Shown here in pieces: positions 46,405 to 54,167 of a stretch of DNA of 64,000 nucleotides. The DNA is taken from NCBI RefSeq assembly GCF_014204895.1, contig NZ_JACHMF010000001.1, positions 62,001-126,000 of the forward strand, given 5' to 3'. Below the pieces are notes generated by a model. It saw nothing but the letters and a program-made list of their open reading frames with translations, was not told where the DNA came from and did not search any database. The stretch comes from Paractinoplanes abujensis. Lineage in GTDB: Bacteria; Actinomycetota; Actinomycetes; Mycobacteriales; Micromonosporaceae. Position numbers and translations under genes: made by a program. Within the stretch, counting starts at the first letter, position 1. Each line of letters begins with the position of its first letter.

Positions 46405-46493
46405 GGCAGGCTGCTCCTTGTCGGGCCGACGACCGTTCCGCATTGACTGAGATCGTCGCGCCGGGGTACCGGGTGGGGCACCCCCTACTCGCC

Positions 46494-47762
46494 CTACTCT
46501 TGCCGGCGCACCGGCAGCCGGGCGGAGACAGCCGTGCCGTAGCCGGGCTCGGATTCGACGGTGAGGCTGCCGGAGTTCTGCTCGGCCCGCGTCCGCATTC
46601 CTTCCAGCCCGAAGCCGCCGGTCCAGTCGCGCCGGGGCAGCCGTTGCGGGTCGAAACCCGAGCCGTCGTCGCGGATGTCGAGGGTGACTTCGTCGTTCAT
46701 GTAGCTCAGGGTGACTCCGACCCGGGACGCGCCGGCGTGTTTGGCCGCGTTCGCCAACGCTTCCTGGGTGATCCGCAGGATGGCGGCGGCGGTCTCGTCG
46801 GGCAGGTCCAGCACCGTGCCGGTGAGGGTGAACTCGGCCCGGGTGTGGTGGCGTTCGGCCCATTGGACGACCGTGCTGCGCAGGGCCTGCGGAAGGGTGT
46901 CGTGGGCCAGGCTCAGCGGGGCCAGGTTGTGCACCGACCGGCGGGCCTCGCCGAGGCTGTGCCGGGCCAGTTCGGCGGCACGGTCGTGGTGTTCCCGCGC
47001 CGCGACCGGGTCACTCGTGCCGATCACCGCCTGCAGCTGGGTGATGATGCCGGTCAGGCCCTGGGCGATGGTGTCGTGGATCTCCGCCGCCAATCGCCGG
47101 CGTTCCTCGAGCACACCCGCCTCGCGGGCCTGCAGCAACAGTTGGGCGTGCAGGCTGGCGTTCTCCTCGATCGCCGCTTCCAGGGCGGTGTTGGCCCGTT
47201 CCAGTTCGGCGATGGTGGCGGCCCGGGCCTCGGAGCGCTCCTCCTCGTTCTGGACGAAGTGGGCGATCATCGTCAGCAGCACGTTGTTGGCCAGCAGCAA
47301 CCCGAAGAAGATGATCCACTGGCCGGTGTCGGAGAAGGGCAGCCCGCCGGCTTGCGCGGCCGCCATCGGCAGTGAGTGCGCGAAGGTGCCGGCCGCCTGC
47401 CAGCGCCGGCCGCGGAGCAGCACGGTGTTGTCTATGTAGCCGGTGGCCACATAGAACGCGAAGAACGGGTTCAGCGCGGTGAGCACCGCACTGATCAGCC
47501 AGCGGAGCGCGAAGTAGGTGGCCGAGGCGGTGTCCGGGCCTGTCCGGAAGCGACGGGCCCGGTCCCACCACAGTTGCAGGACGACGGCCGCGACGATCAC
47601 CGCGACGGTGATCAGGCGCTGGTCCGTACCGGGGGTCAGGTCGAGTTGTGACGACGCCAGCAGGACGCTGGTGGCCAGCAGGTAGTAGGGGTGCCACCTG
47701 AGGGCGAGCTCCCACCGGCGGTCGAGCTTGGTGCCTGGGTTCGTCACGCCCTCAGTCTGCAT
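46494..47762 (-). CDS. NarL-type sensor histidine kinase
   Basis: This 422-residue membrane kinase has about five N-terminal membrane segments (residues 25-175), a coiled coil, a HisKA_3 dimerisation motif (RRLAAEIHDTIAQGLTGI) and a HATPase domain (EALANAAKHA, DDGSGFD, GGFGLEGM). It lies 10 bases after the ABC permease gene, in the same operon. The NarL/LuxR-type response regulator that normally follows is absent: the next gene encodes a small unknown protein. The start may be GTG 47765 or ATG 47762. Confidence 0.87.
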   Translation of the reverse strand: MQTEGVTNPGTKLDRRWELALRWHPYYLLATSVLLASSQLDLTPGTDQRLITVAVIVAAVVLQLWWDRARRFRTGPDTASATYFALRWLISAVLTALNPFFAFYVATGYIDNTVLLRGRRWQAAGTFAHSLPMAAAQAGGLPFSDTGQWIIFFGLLLANNVLLTMIAHFVQNEEERSEARAATIAELERANTALEAAIEENASLHAQLLLQAREAGVLEERRRLAAEIHDTIAQGLTGIITQLQAVIGTSDPVAAREHHDRAAELARHSLGEARRSVHNLAPLSLAHDTLPQALRSTVVQWAERHHTRAEFTLTGTVLDLPDETAAAILRITQEALANAAKHAGASRVGVTLSYMNDEVTLDIRDDGSGFDPQRLPRRDWTGGFGLEGMRTRAEQNSGSLTVESEPGYGTAVSARLPVRRQE

Positions 47763-47772
47763 CACCGTCCTG

Positions 47773-48561
47773 TTACTCCCATCGGAACCAGCGGATGGCG
47801 GCGGCCGAGGTGACCACGGCCCACACGGCCAGCACAGCCAGGAACTTCCAGTCGGGCCAGTCGCCCGCCGCGGCCTGGCCGAGCGCGTTGGCCGCGGCCC
47901 CGAACGGGGTGAACTCGACCACGTTGCCCAGTGATTCCGGCATGGCCCGGACCGGGATCCACAGGCCGGTGCAGAACAGTGCCGGGAAGTACACCGCCAC
48001 GCCGATGCCGGTGGCGTGCCGGGCGGCCTTGGCCACGGCGGCGACCAGGGCGCCGATGGCGAGACTGGCCGCCCCGGCCAGCAGCAGCGCCAGCACGTAG
48101 CCGAAGACTTGGCGGGGCAGGGCCACGTCGAACACGAGCCAGCCCACGATCAGGCAGAGCACCGCGGTGACCAGCGCCATCACGCCGTTCAGCCACATCT
48201 GCGTGAACAGCAGGGTGGACGGCCGGACCGGGGTGGTCGACATGCGCCGCAGGATGCCGAGCTCGCGGTAGCTGGTCAGGATCGGTGGGAAGATCAGCAG
48301 TGCCGCCGTGATGAGCGAGATCAGCACCACCACCGGCACGTACAAGTCGATGACCCGCAGGCCGTCGAGGTCCGGGTTGACCTCGCGGAACGACGGCACC
48401 AGACCGAGGATCACCAGCAGTAGCGGCGGGAAGACGATCGACAGCAGCACGTTGGAGATGTCCCGGCCGTACAGCCGGATCTCCGAGCGCAGGACGGCGG
48501 AGCGGGCCGAGGGGCCGCCGGGCGGGGCGGGCGGCGCGATGGTGGTCACCTGGTCAGACAT
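47773..48561 (-). CDS. ABC-2 type transporter permease
   Basis: This 262-residue protein has six predicted membrane segments and the layout of ABC-2 permeases (N-terminal cytoplasmic stretch, then LLSIVFPPLLLVILGL). It partners with the ATPase encoded just upstream to export a drug, lipid or peptide. The kinase gene follows in the same operon. Confidence 0.87.
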   Translation of the reverse strand: MSDQVTTIAPPAPPGGPSARSAVLRSEIRLYGRDISNVLLSIVFPPLLLVILGLVPSFREVNPDLDGLRVIDLYVPVVVLISLITAALLIFPPILTSYRELGILRRMSTTPVRPSTLLFTQMWLNGVMALVTAVLCLIVGWLVFDVALPRQVFGYVLALLLAGAASLAIGALVAAVAKAARHATGIGVAVYFPALFCTGLWIPVRAMPESLGNVVEFTPFGAAANALGQAAAGDWPDWKFLAVLAVWAVVTSAAAIRWFRWE

Positions 48562-48585
48562 GTCATTCTCCAGTCGGGGTGGTCG

Positions 48586-49515
48586 TCACGCCTTGGTCAG
48601 ATCGAGGAAGGCGTCGTCCAACGTGGCGTCGGTGACCCGGAACTGGTGGGTCAGGATGTGGGCCTGGGCGAGCAGCGAGATGACCGCGTTGACGGTTTCC
48701 TCGGTGCCGCGCAGCGTGATCCGGGCGTCCTGGCGTTCGATCGTCGCCAACCCGGGCAGCGCGGCCAGGATCTCCTGGTCGATCGGCTGCGACGGCGTGA
48801 AGGAGATGACCGTGGATGTCGACGACTTGCCGATCAGTCCGGCCGGGGTGTCCAGCGCGCTGATCTTCCCCTTGTCGACCAGGGCGATCCGGTTGCAGAG
48901 CCGCTGCGCCTCCTCCATGAAGTGGGTGACCAGGAGGACGGCTACGCCGCTGTCACGGACGTCTTCGATCAGCGACCAGGTGTCACGCCGGGCGCGCGGG
49001 TCGAGCCCGGTGGTCAGCTCGTCGAGCACCACGACGCGCGGCGAGCCGATCAGCGCGAGCGCGATGAAGAGCCGCTGCTTCTGCCCGCCGGACAGCTTGC
49101 CGAACCGGGTGGTGAGCTTGGCCGTCAGGCCGAGCCGCTCGGCCAGCGGCCGCCAGTCGAGCGGACGGGTGTAGAAGGAGGAGTACAGCTCCAGCGCCTC
49201 GCGCACGGTGAGCTTGGCCTGCAGGGCACTCTCCTGCAGCTGAACGCCCAGCACGTGAGTGACTTCGGTGTGATCGGCGACCGGGTCGAGCCCGGCTACG
49301 CGGATCTGGCCGGAGTCGGGCACCCGCAGGCCTTCGATGCACTCGACGGTGGTGGTCTTGCCGGCGCCGTTCGGGCCGAGGATCCCGAAGACTTCACCCT
49401 CCTCGACGCTGAAGGAGACGCCGTCGACCACGGTCCGACCGCCGTACGCTTTGCGGAGCTCGCTGACTTCGATGACCGGCCCGCGGGTGGTCCGGGGTGT
49501 TCTCGTTGTGGTCAT
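48586..49515 (-). CDS. ABC transporter ATP-binding protein
   Basis: This 309-residue ATPase has Walker A GPNGAGKTTT, signature KLSGGQKQR, Walker B RVVVLDEL and the H-loop VTHF, followed by a C-terminal domain of the DrrA/CcmA kind. ATG 49515 is used; the longer frame adds a Trp/Arg-rich stretch unlike the family. It heads the operon ATPase-permease-kinase and is 90 bases from the adenylation gene, so it could serve the polyketide cluster as an exporter. Confidence 0.9.
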   Translation of the reverse strand: MTTTRTPRTTRGPVIEVSELRKAYGGRTVVDGVSFSVEEGEVFGILGPNGAGKTTTVECIEGLRVPDSGQIRVAGLDPVADHTEVTHVLGVQLQESALQAKLTVREALELYSSFYTRPLDWRPLAERLGLTAKLTTRFGKLSGGQKQRLFIALALIGSPRVVVLDELTTGLDPRARRDTWSLIEDVRDSGVAVLLVTHFMEEAQRLCNRIALVDKGKISALDTPAGLIGKSSTSTVISFTPSQPIDQEILAALPGLATIERQDARITLRGTEETVNAVISLLAQAHILTHQFRVTDATLDDAFLDLTKA

Positions 49516-49605
49516 GGGAAAAGCTTCCCGTTCGTACCACCCGTCCCACATCGCCCATCGCGCTCGACGCAAAATCAATCAATCGGATGATCGCGGTACG
49601 ACCCC

Positions 49606-51099
49606 TCACCCGTTCCGGGCGGCCTCGCCGGCCAGTTTGCGGCGGTCGATCTTGCGGTTCGCGTTCAGCGGGAACTCGGGCAGATGCCGGTACGCCTTCG
49701 GCAGCATCGCCTCGGGCAGCCTCGTGGACAGTTCGCGGCGCAGCACGGCCGGGTGCACCCGGTCACCGGTGTAGTAGACGAGCAGTTCCAGCCCACCGCT
49801 CGGGGCCGGGCGGGTCACGGTCGCCGCGTTGGTCACTCCAGGGCACTGCCGGACGGCGTGGTCCACCTCGGCCAGTTCGACGCGAAAGCCTTGGATCTGT
49901 ACCTGGGAGTCGATCCGGCCGAGGTAGAGCAGCTCGCCGTCGTCGAGGAGCCGTACGCGGTCACCGGTGCGGTACCAGCGGCGGCCGTCCCGCTCGAAGA
50001 AGCGCCCGGCGTCGTCTTCCGGGTCCAGGTAGCCGGGGGTCAGCTGGGGTCCGCTGACGCACAGTTCGCCTTCGCGGGCCGAGGTGCCCTGCGCGTCGCG
50101 GCCGCTGTCGAGGAAGATCTCGTGGCCGGCGTGGATCCGTCCGATCGGCACCACGCCGTTGACCGCCAGGGCCGCCGACGTGCCCGGCGACCAGCGGTGC
50201 CCGGAGACGGTGATGGTCAGCTCGGTCGGCCCGTAGAGGTTCTCGACCTGCGACCGGGGTGCGGCGGCCTGCCAGTCCGCGGCGTCCGCGCAGAGCAGCG
50301 CCTCGCCGGCGAAGAAGCTCCACCGCAGCGACGGCATCGAGCCCGGCGGCAGGCCGCCCATCTGCCGGGTGAGCGCGATGCCGCTGGGCACCGAGAACCA
50401 CACCGTCATCCGCCGCTCGGCGACGAACGCGGGCAGGTCCCGGTGCGCCGCCGGCGGAACGGGATGGACGGCCGCGCCGTGTCCCCACGCGCAGAACAGC
50501 TCGAACATCGCGCAGTCGAAGCTCAGCCCGAAATACTGCGAGAACACGTCGTCCGGGGCGAAGTCGTAGCGCGCGTCGAGCAGGCCGAAGTAGTGCTGGT
50601 TGGCGGCGTGGGTCACCGGAACCCCTTTGGGGCGACCGGTCGAGCCGGAGGTGAACAGCACGTAGGCCACATCGGAGGGGCGGACCACGGCCGGCGCGTT
50701 CAGGGGGGCGCCTTCCGGCAGCACCGGCAGGTCCAGCTCGGTCCGCGCCAGGGCCGCCCGGCCGGTGTCGTCGGCGACGACCGCCCCGGCCCCGGCGGCG
50801 CTCAGCATCGACCGGGTACGTTCGGCGGGGAAGCGGGGGTTCAACGGCACCACCGTCGCCCCGGCGTAGAGGGCGGCCAGGATCCCGGCGTACGCGGTCA
50901 CGCCCTTGTCGGCCAGGACGGCGACCACCGGTGAGCCGTCGGCGGCCAGCGCACCGGCCCGGCGCAGGGCCAGCGCGTGCAGCGCCTCGTACGTCAGGCT
51001 CTCGCCGTCCGCACACAGCGCGGTCCGGTGCGGCGACCGGGCGAGGCCGCGGAGGAACCGCTCGTGCAGGCCGGGTGCGGCGATGGGTGTCTCGGTCAT
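49606..51099 (-). CDS. Stand-alone amino acid adenylation enzyme (VinM/VinN-like)
   Basis: This 497-residue ANL-family adenylation enzyme has the ATP motif FTSGSTGRPKG, ENLYGPTE, YRTGDRV, and the catalytic lysine in NANRKIDRR. The A4 region reads SFDCAMFELF, keeping the Asp that binds an amino group (Asp235 in GrsA numbering). There is no attached carrier domain, so it must load a free carrier protein. Together with the carrier at 51208, acyltransferase at 51449 and second adenylation enzyme at 52555 it forms a starter-loading set. By comparison with vicenistatin it may be the aminoacyl (alanine-type) protecting enzyme or the beta-amino acid loader. Which of the two is not decidable here. GGAGG precedes the ATG. 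Confidence 0.85.
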   Translation of the reverse strand: MTETPIAAPGLHERFLRGLARSPHRTALCADGESLTYEALHALALRRAGALAADGSPVVAVLADKGVTAYAGILAALYAGATVVPLNPRFPAERTRSMLSAAGAGAVVADDTGRAALARTELDLPVLPEGAPLNAPAVVRPSDVAYVLFTSGSTGRPKGVPVTHAANQHYFGLLDARYDFAPDDVFSQYFGLSFDCAMFELFCAWGHGAAVHPVPPAAHRDLPAFVAERRMTVWFSVPSGIALTRQMGGLPPGSMPSLRWSFFAGEALLCADAADWQAAAPRSQVENLYGPTELTITVSGHRWSPGTSAALAVNGVVPIGRIHAGHEIFLDSGRDAQGTSAREGELCVSGPQLTPGYLDPEDDAGRFFERDGRRWYRTGDRVRLLDDGELLYLGRIDSQVQIQGFRVELAEVDHAVRQCPGVTNAATVTRPAPSGGLELLVYYTGDRVHPAVLRRELSTRLPEAMLPKAYRHLPEFPLNANRKIDRRKLAGEAARNG

Positions 51100-51207
51100 T
51101 CCGGCCTCCGCGATGAATGGGGTGACTAGGGGTGGCTGGCAGGTGCGGGACAGCGATTACGGTGACCGCAGCAGTGCGAATCGAAAGAACCGGAATGGGG
51201 ATTTCCG

Positions 51208-51444
51208 ATGTGGGACGAGCCGTTCGAGCAATTGCTTCGTAAGCATCTTTCACTGATGGAGGCGGACGACGTGCTCGCGGCCGACACCCAGCTGCGAGAT
51301 TTCGGCCTCGACTCGCTGGGCGTGGTCGAGTTGCTCTCCTCGCTGGAGCGGACGTACGACGTGCGCTTCGTCGACGACGCGCTGCACATCGACAACTTCG
51401 CCACGCCGCAGGTTCTCTGGAGCACGCTGTCCACGATGCGCTGA
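51208..51444 (+). CDS. Free-standing acyl/peptidyl carrier protein (VinL-like)
   Basis: This 78-residue carrier protein has Ser36 in FGLDSLGVVELL, the phosphopantetheine site. It should hold the starter amino acid while it is processed. It is divergent from the adenylation gene (108-base gap) and converges on the acyltransferase gene with only four bases between the stops. Free-standing carriers of this kind are typical for beta-amino acid macrolactam clusters. Confidence 0.85.
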   Translation: MWDEPFEQLLRKHLSLMEADDVLAADTQLRDFGLDSLGVVELLSSLERTYDVRFVDDALHIDNFATPQVLWSTLSTMR

Positions 51445-51448
51445 CCCG

Positions 51449-52387
51449 TCAGGCGATCACCGAGCGGCGGCGCGGCCGCATCGCGGTGTCCGGCTTCACG
51501 GCGACCACCTCGAACGCGTTCGTCATGATCTCGACCCGGCCCCACAGCCGGTCCTGCCCGGCGACGATCACCCGCCGGACGCCGAGCCCGCGGAGCGTGT
51601 CGACGACCGCGGGCCAGCGCACCGGCCGGGTGGCCGCGTCCAGCAGCAGGGTCCGGATCCCGTCCGCCGTCGTCACCAGCGACCCGTCGTGGTCGGACAC
51701 CACCGGCGTGTGCGGGTCGGTGAAGGTCAGGCCGGCCACCGGCTCGGCCGCCATCTCGTCGCGGAACGCCTGGAACGCCGGCGAGTGCATCGGTGGCCGC
51801 ATGACGTAGAGGGGCAGGCCGCCGGCCGCTCGGAGCCGGCGTTGCAGCTGGTCCAGCCCGTGCTCGCGGATCGACAGCAGGTAGAAGTCGTGATCGACCT
51901 GGCAGGACACCTCGTTCCATTCGCCTCGCGCGTCGAGTTCGGCGCGGATCTCGGCGAGCCGGTCGGCCGGCACCCGGGCGAACGACTGGGTGACGATGTC
52001 GCGGTGCTCGCGGGCGAAGTAGGCGTTCGCCCGGCGCCCCCACTCGGCGGTCAGCCGCACGGCGTCCGCGAACGACAGCGCCCCGGCCTGCACCGCGGCG
52101 GCCACGCCGCCCAGGCTGGCGCCCGCGTACGCGACCGGCGGCTCACCGTCCTCGGTCACCCCGCGGGCCAGCGCCACGCAGCCGGTGAGGAACGTGATCC
52201 GGGCCGGTTCGGGGAAGGCACCCTCGTCGCCGCGGGACTCCGCCTCGCGGTACCGGTCGATCAGGGGGTAGCCCAGCACCTGGTCCGCCTCGGCCACCAG
52301 CCCGCGGGCCACCGGATGGGTCGTCAGGTAACGCGCCGAGTCGTCCAGGCGCATCGGGCCGATTCCGGGAAAGATCAGAGCCGACAT
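51449..52387 (-). CDS. Stand-alone acyltransferase (VinK-like)
   Basis: This 312-residue protein has the malonyltransferase fold with the GAS91LGG nucleophile and a histidine near residue 201 (MRPPMHSPAF). It lacks the usual arginine-bearing context of malonyl-specific enzymes; the GHS motif is GAS here. VinK-type enzymes move an aminoacyl or dipeptidyl starter from the free carrier to the PKS loading carrier, which fits the neighbours exactly. A trans-acting malonyltransferase is the alternative, but the PKS modules have their own AT domains. Confidence 0.82.
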   Translation of the reverse strand: MSALIFPGIGPMRLDDSARYLTTHPVARGLVAEADQVLGYPLIDRYREAESRGDEGAFPEPARITFLTGCVALARGVTEDGEPPVAYAGASLGGVAAAVQAGALSFADAVRLTAEWGRRANAYFAREHRDIVTQSFARVPADRLAEIRAELDARGEWNEVSCQVDHDFYLLSIREHGLDQLQRRLRAAGGLPLYVMRPPMHSPAFQAFRDEMAAEPVAGLTFTDPHTPVVSDHDGSLVTTADGIRTLLLDAATRPVRWPAVVDTLRGLGVRRVIVAGQDRLWGRVEIMTNAFEVVAVKPDTAMRPRRRSVIA

Positions 52388-52554
52388 TCTGCCCGCCTTT
52401 TCTGGGGACGTCTCGAGGCATTCCTGTTCGCAAATAGTGTGGTTATCGCCCGGGTGTCGCCAGAACCCCTAGCGCCTCCTAACCGGGCGGTCGTTCTTGT
52501 GAAGCGTGAATGCGCTCTGTTAGAACCGATCGCATCGAGTCGAAAGGGTGGCGG

Positions 52555-54138
52555 ATGAGCTCGAATGGATCGCTTCCGCCCCGCGCGCACGCCTCCGTGG
52601 ACAATCTCCGGACGTATCTGCTCGCGGGTGCAGACAGTGCCCCCCACCGGCCCGCCGTGGTCCAACCGGCGCCGGACGGCGGCCTGGAGACCATCACCTA
52701 CGGCGAGCTGGTGGACCGGACCGACCGCTGCGCCGGCGCGCTGGACGCGCTCGGGCTCGACGTCGGCGACCGGGTCGTCGTGGAGTCCGACACCAGCGCC
52801 GACGCGGTGGCCACCATCCTCGCCTGCGCGACGCTGGGGCTGCCGTTCATCCCGGTCAGTCCGGGGCTGCCGGACGAGCGGCTGCGGGCGATCCTCGCCG
52901 GCGCCGAGCCCGCGCTGTACCTGCAGGGGCCGGACGGCCGCCGCACCGGTGTCGACGCCCCGATCGGCACCGGCCGCTTCGGCCCGGACGGTCTGCGCAC
53001 GGAACGCGCCCCCGCGGCCCGGGGGCCGCGCCGCCGCCGCGTGGTGACCGCCGTGGACACCGCGTACATCATTTTCACGTCCGGCACCACGGGCCGGCCC
53101 AAGGGCGTCGCCATGAGCCACCGCGGGGTCGTCTCGTTCCTGCGCGGTGTGCGCACCTTCGACTTGCTCACCGCGGACGACCGGGTGGCCGGCACCGCCC
53201 CCTTGCAGTTCGACTTCGCCCTGTTCGACATCGGGTTCGCGCTGAGCCACGGCGCGACGCTGGTGCCGGTGCCGCGGGCCCGGCTCACCTGGCCGCGCCG
53301 CTTCCTGGGCTTCCTGCGGGACGCCGAGGTGACGCACGTCGACGCCGTGCCGTCGCTGTGGCGGCCGGTGCTGCGCCACGAACCCGAGATGCTGACCGAG
53401 CTGACCGACGTGCGCGGCGTGCTCTTCTCGGGCGAGGCCTTCCCGCCGCACGAGCTTCGCAGCCTCCAGGGTGCGCTGCCCAAGGCGCGGTTCCTCAACC
53501 TGTACGGGCCGACCGAGGTGATGGCCATCTCCGTCACCGAGCTGCCGAATCCGTTGCCGCCGGAAGCCGAACGTCTGTCGATCGGCTCCGCCGTGCCGGG
53601 CGCCGAGATGACGCTGATCGGGCCGGACGGGCGGGTGGTGGACGAGCCCGGCGTGGTCGGCGAGATCTACCTGCGCGGCCCGTCGCTGTTCACCGGCTAC
53701 TGGAACGACCCGGAGACCACCCGCAGGGCTCTGGTGCCCGACCCGCTCGACCCCGCATCGGGGCGGCTGGTGCTCAGGACCGGCGACCTCGCCTCGCCCG
53801 GGCCGGACGGTGCCCTGTACTTCCACGGCCGCGCCGATTCGCAGGTGCAGATCCGCGGCAACCGGGTCGAGCTCGGTGAGGTGGAGCTCCGCGTGGCCGA
53901 GTTCCCCGGGGTGACCGGCGCGATCGCGGCCGTCCTGCCGCACGACGACGAGCCGCGGCTGCACGTCTTCGTCACCCGGGCGGCCGGCGGCCCCGTCCCG
54001 GACGCCAAGAACGTCGCCGATTTCGTCCGGGCCGTGCTGCCCGCCTACATGGTTCCGTCGCACGTGCACGTGGTGGAGGCCTTCCCGCTGACCGCCAACG
54101 GCAAGGTCGACCGGGCCGCGCTGCACGCCTTCGCCTGA
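52555..54138 (+). CDS. Second stand-alone amino acid adenylation enzyme
   Basis: This 527-residue ANL enzyme has IIFTSGTTGRPKGVAM, FLNLYGPTEVM, LRTGDLA and NGKVDRAA (catalytic Lys). Its A4 region is QFDFALFDIGF, again with the amino-group Asp but with Phe at the next pocket position and at 239 (GrsA numbering). No carrier domain is attached. GAAAGGGTGG precedes ATG 52555. It is followed after 29 bases by the PKS gene, so they are probably co-transcribed. It likely activates the starter amino acid (a VinN-like role) or the capping amino acid. Confidence 0.85.
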   Translation: MSSNGSLPPRAHASVDNLRTYLLAGADSAPHRPAVVQPAPDGGLETITYGELVDRTDRCAGALDALGLDVGDRVVVESDTSADAVATILACATLGLPFIPVSPGLPDERLRAILAGAEPALYLQGPDGRRTGVDAPIGTGRFGPDGLRTERAPAARGPRRRRVVTAVDTAYIIFTSGTTGRPKGVAMSHRGVVSFLRGVRTFDLLTADDRVAGTAPLQFDFALFDIGFALSHGATLVPVPRARLTWPRRFLGFLRDAEVTHVDAVPSLWRPVLRHEPEMLTELTDVRGVLFSGEAFPPHELRSLQGALPKARFLNLYGPTEVMAISVTELPNPLPPEAERLSIGSAVPGAEMTLIGPDGRVVDEPGVVGEIYLRGPSLFTGYWNDPETTRRALVPDPLDPASGRLVLRTGDLASPGPDGALYFHGRADSQVQIRGNRVELGEVELRVAEFPGVTGAIAAVLPHDDEPRLHVFVTRAAGGPVPDAKNVADFVRAVLPAYMVPSHVHVVEAFPLTANGKVDRAALHAFA

Positions 54139-54167
54139 TCACCCCTGCGCTGCCGAGGAGTACGCCC

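Noticed and set aside
51449..52387. Trans-acting malonyltransferase for an AT-less PKS
   Set aside because: Both visible PKS modules have intact cis AT domains, and the gene sits among free-standing starter-loading genes.
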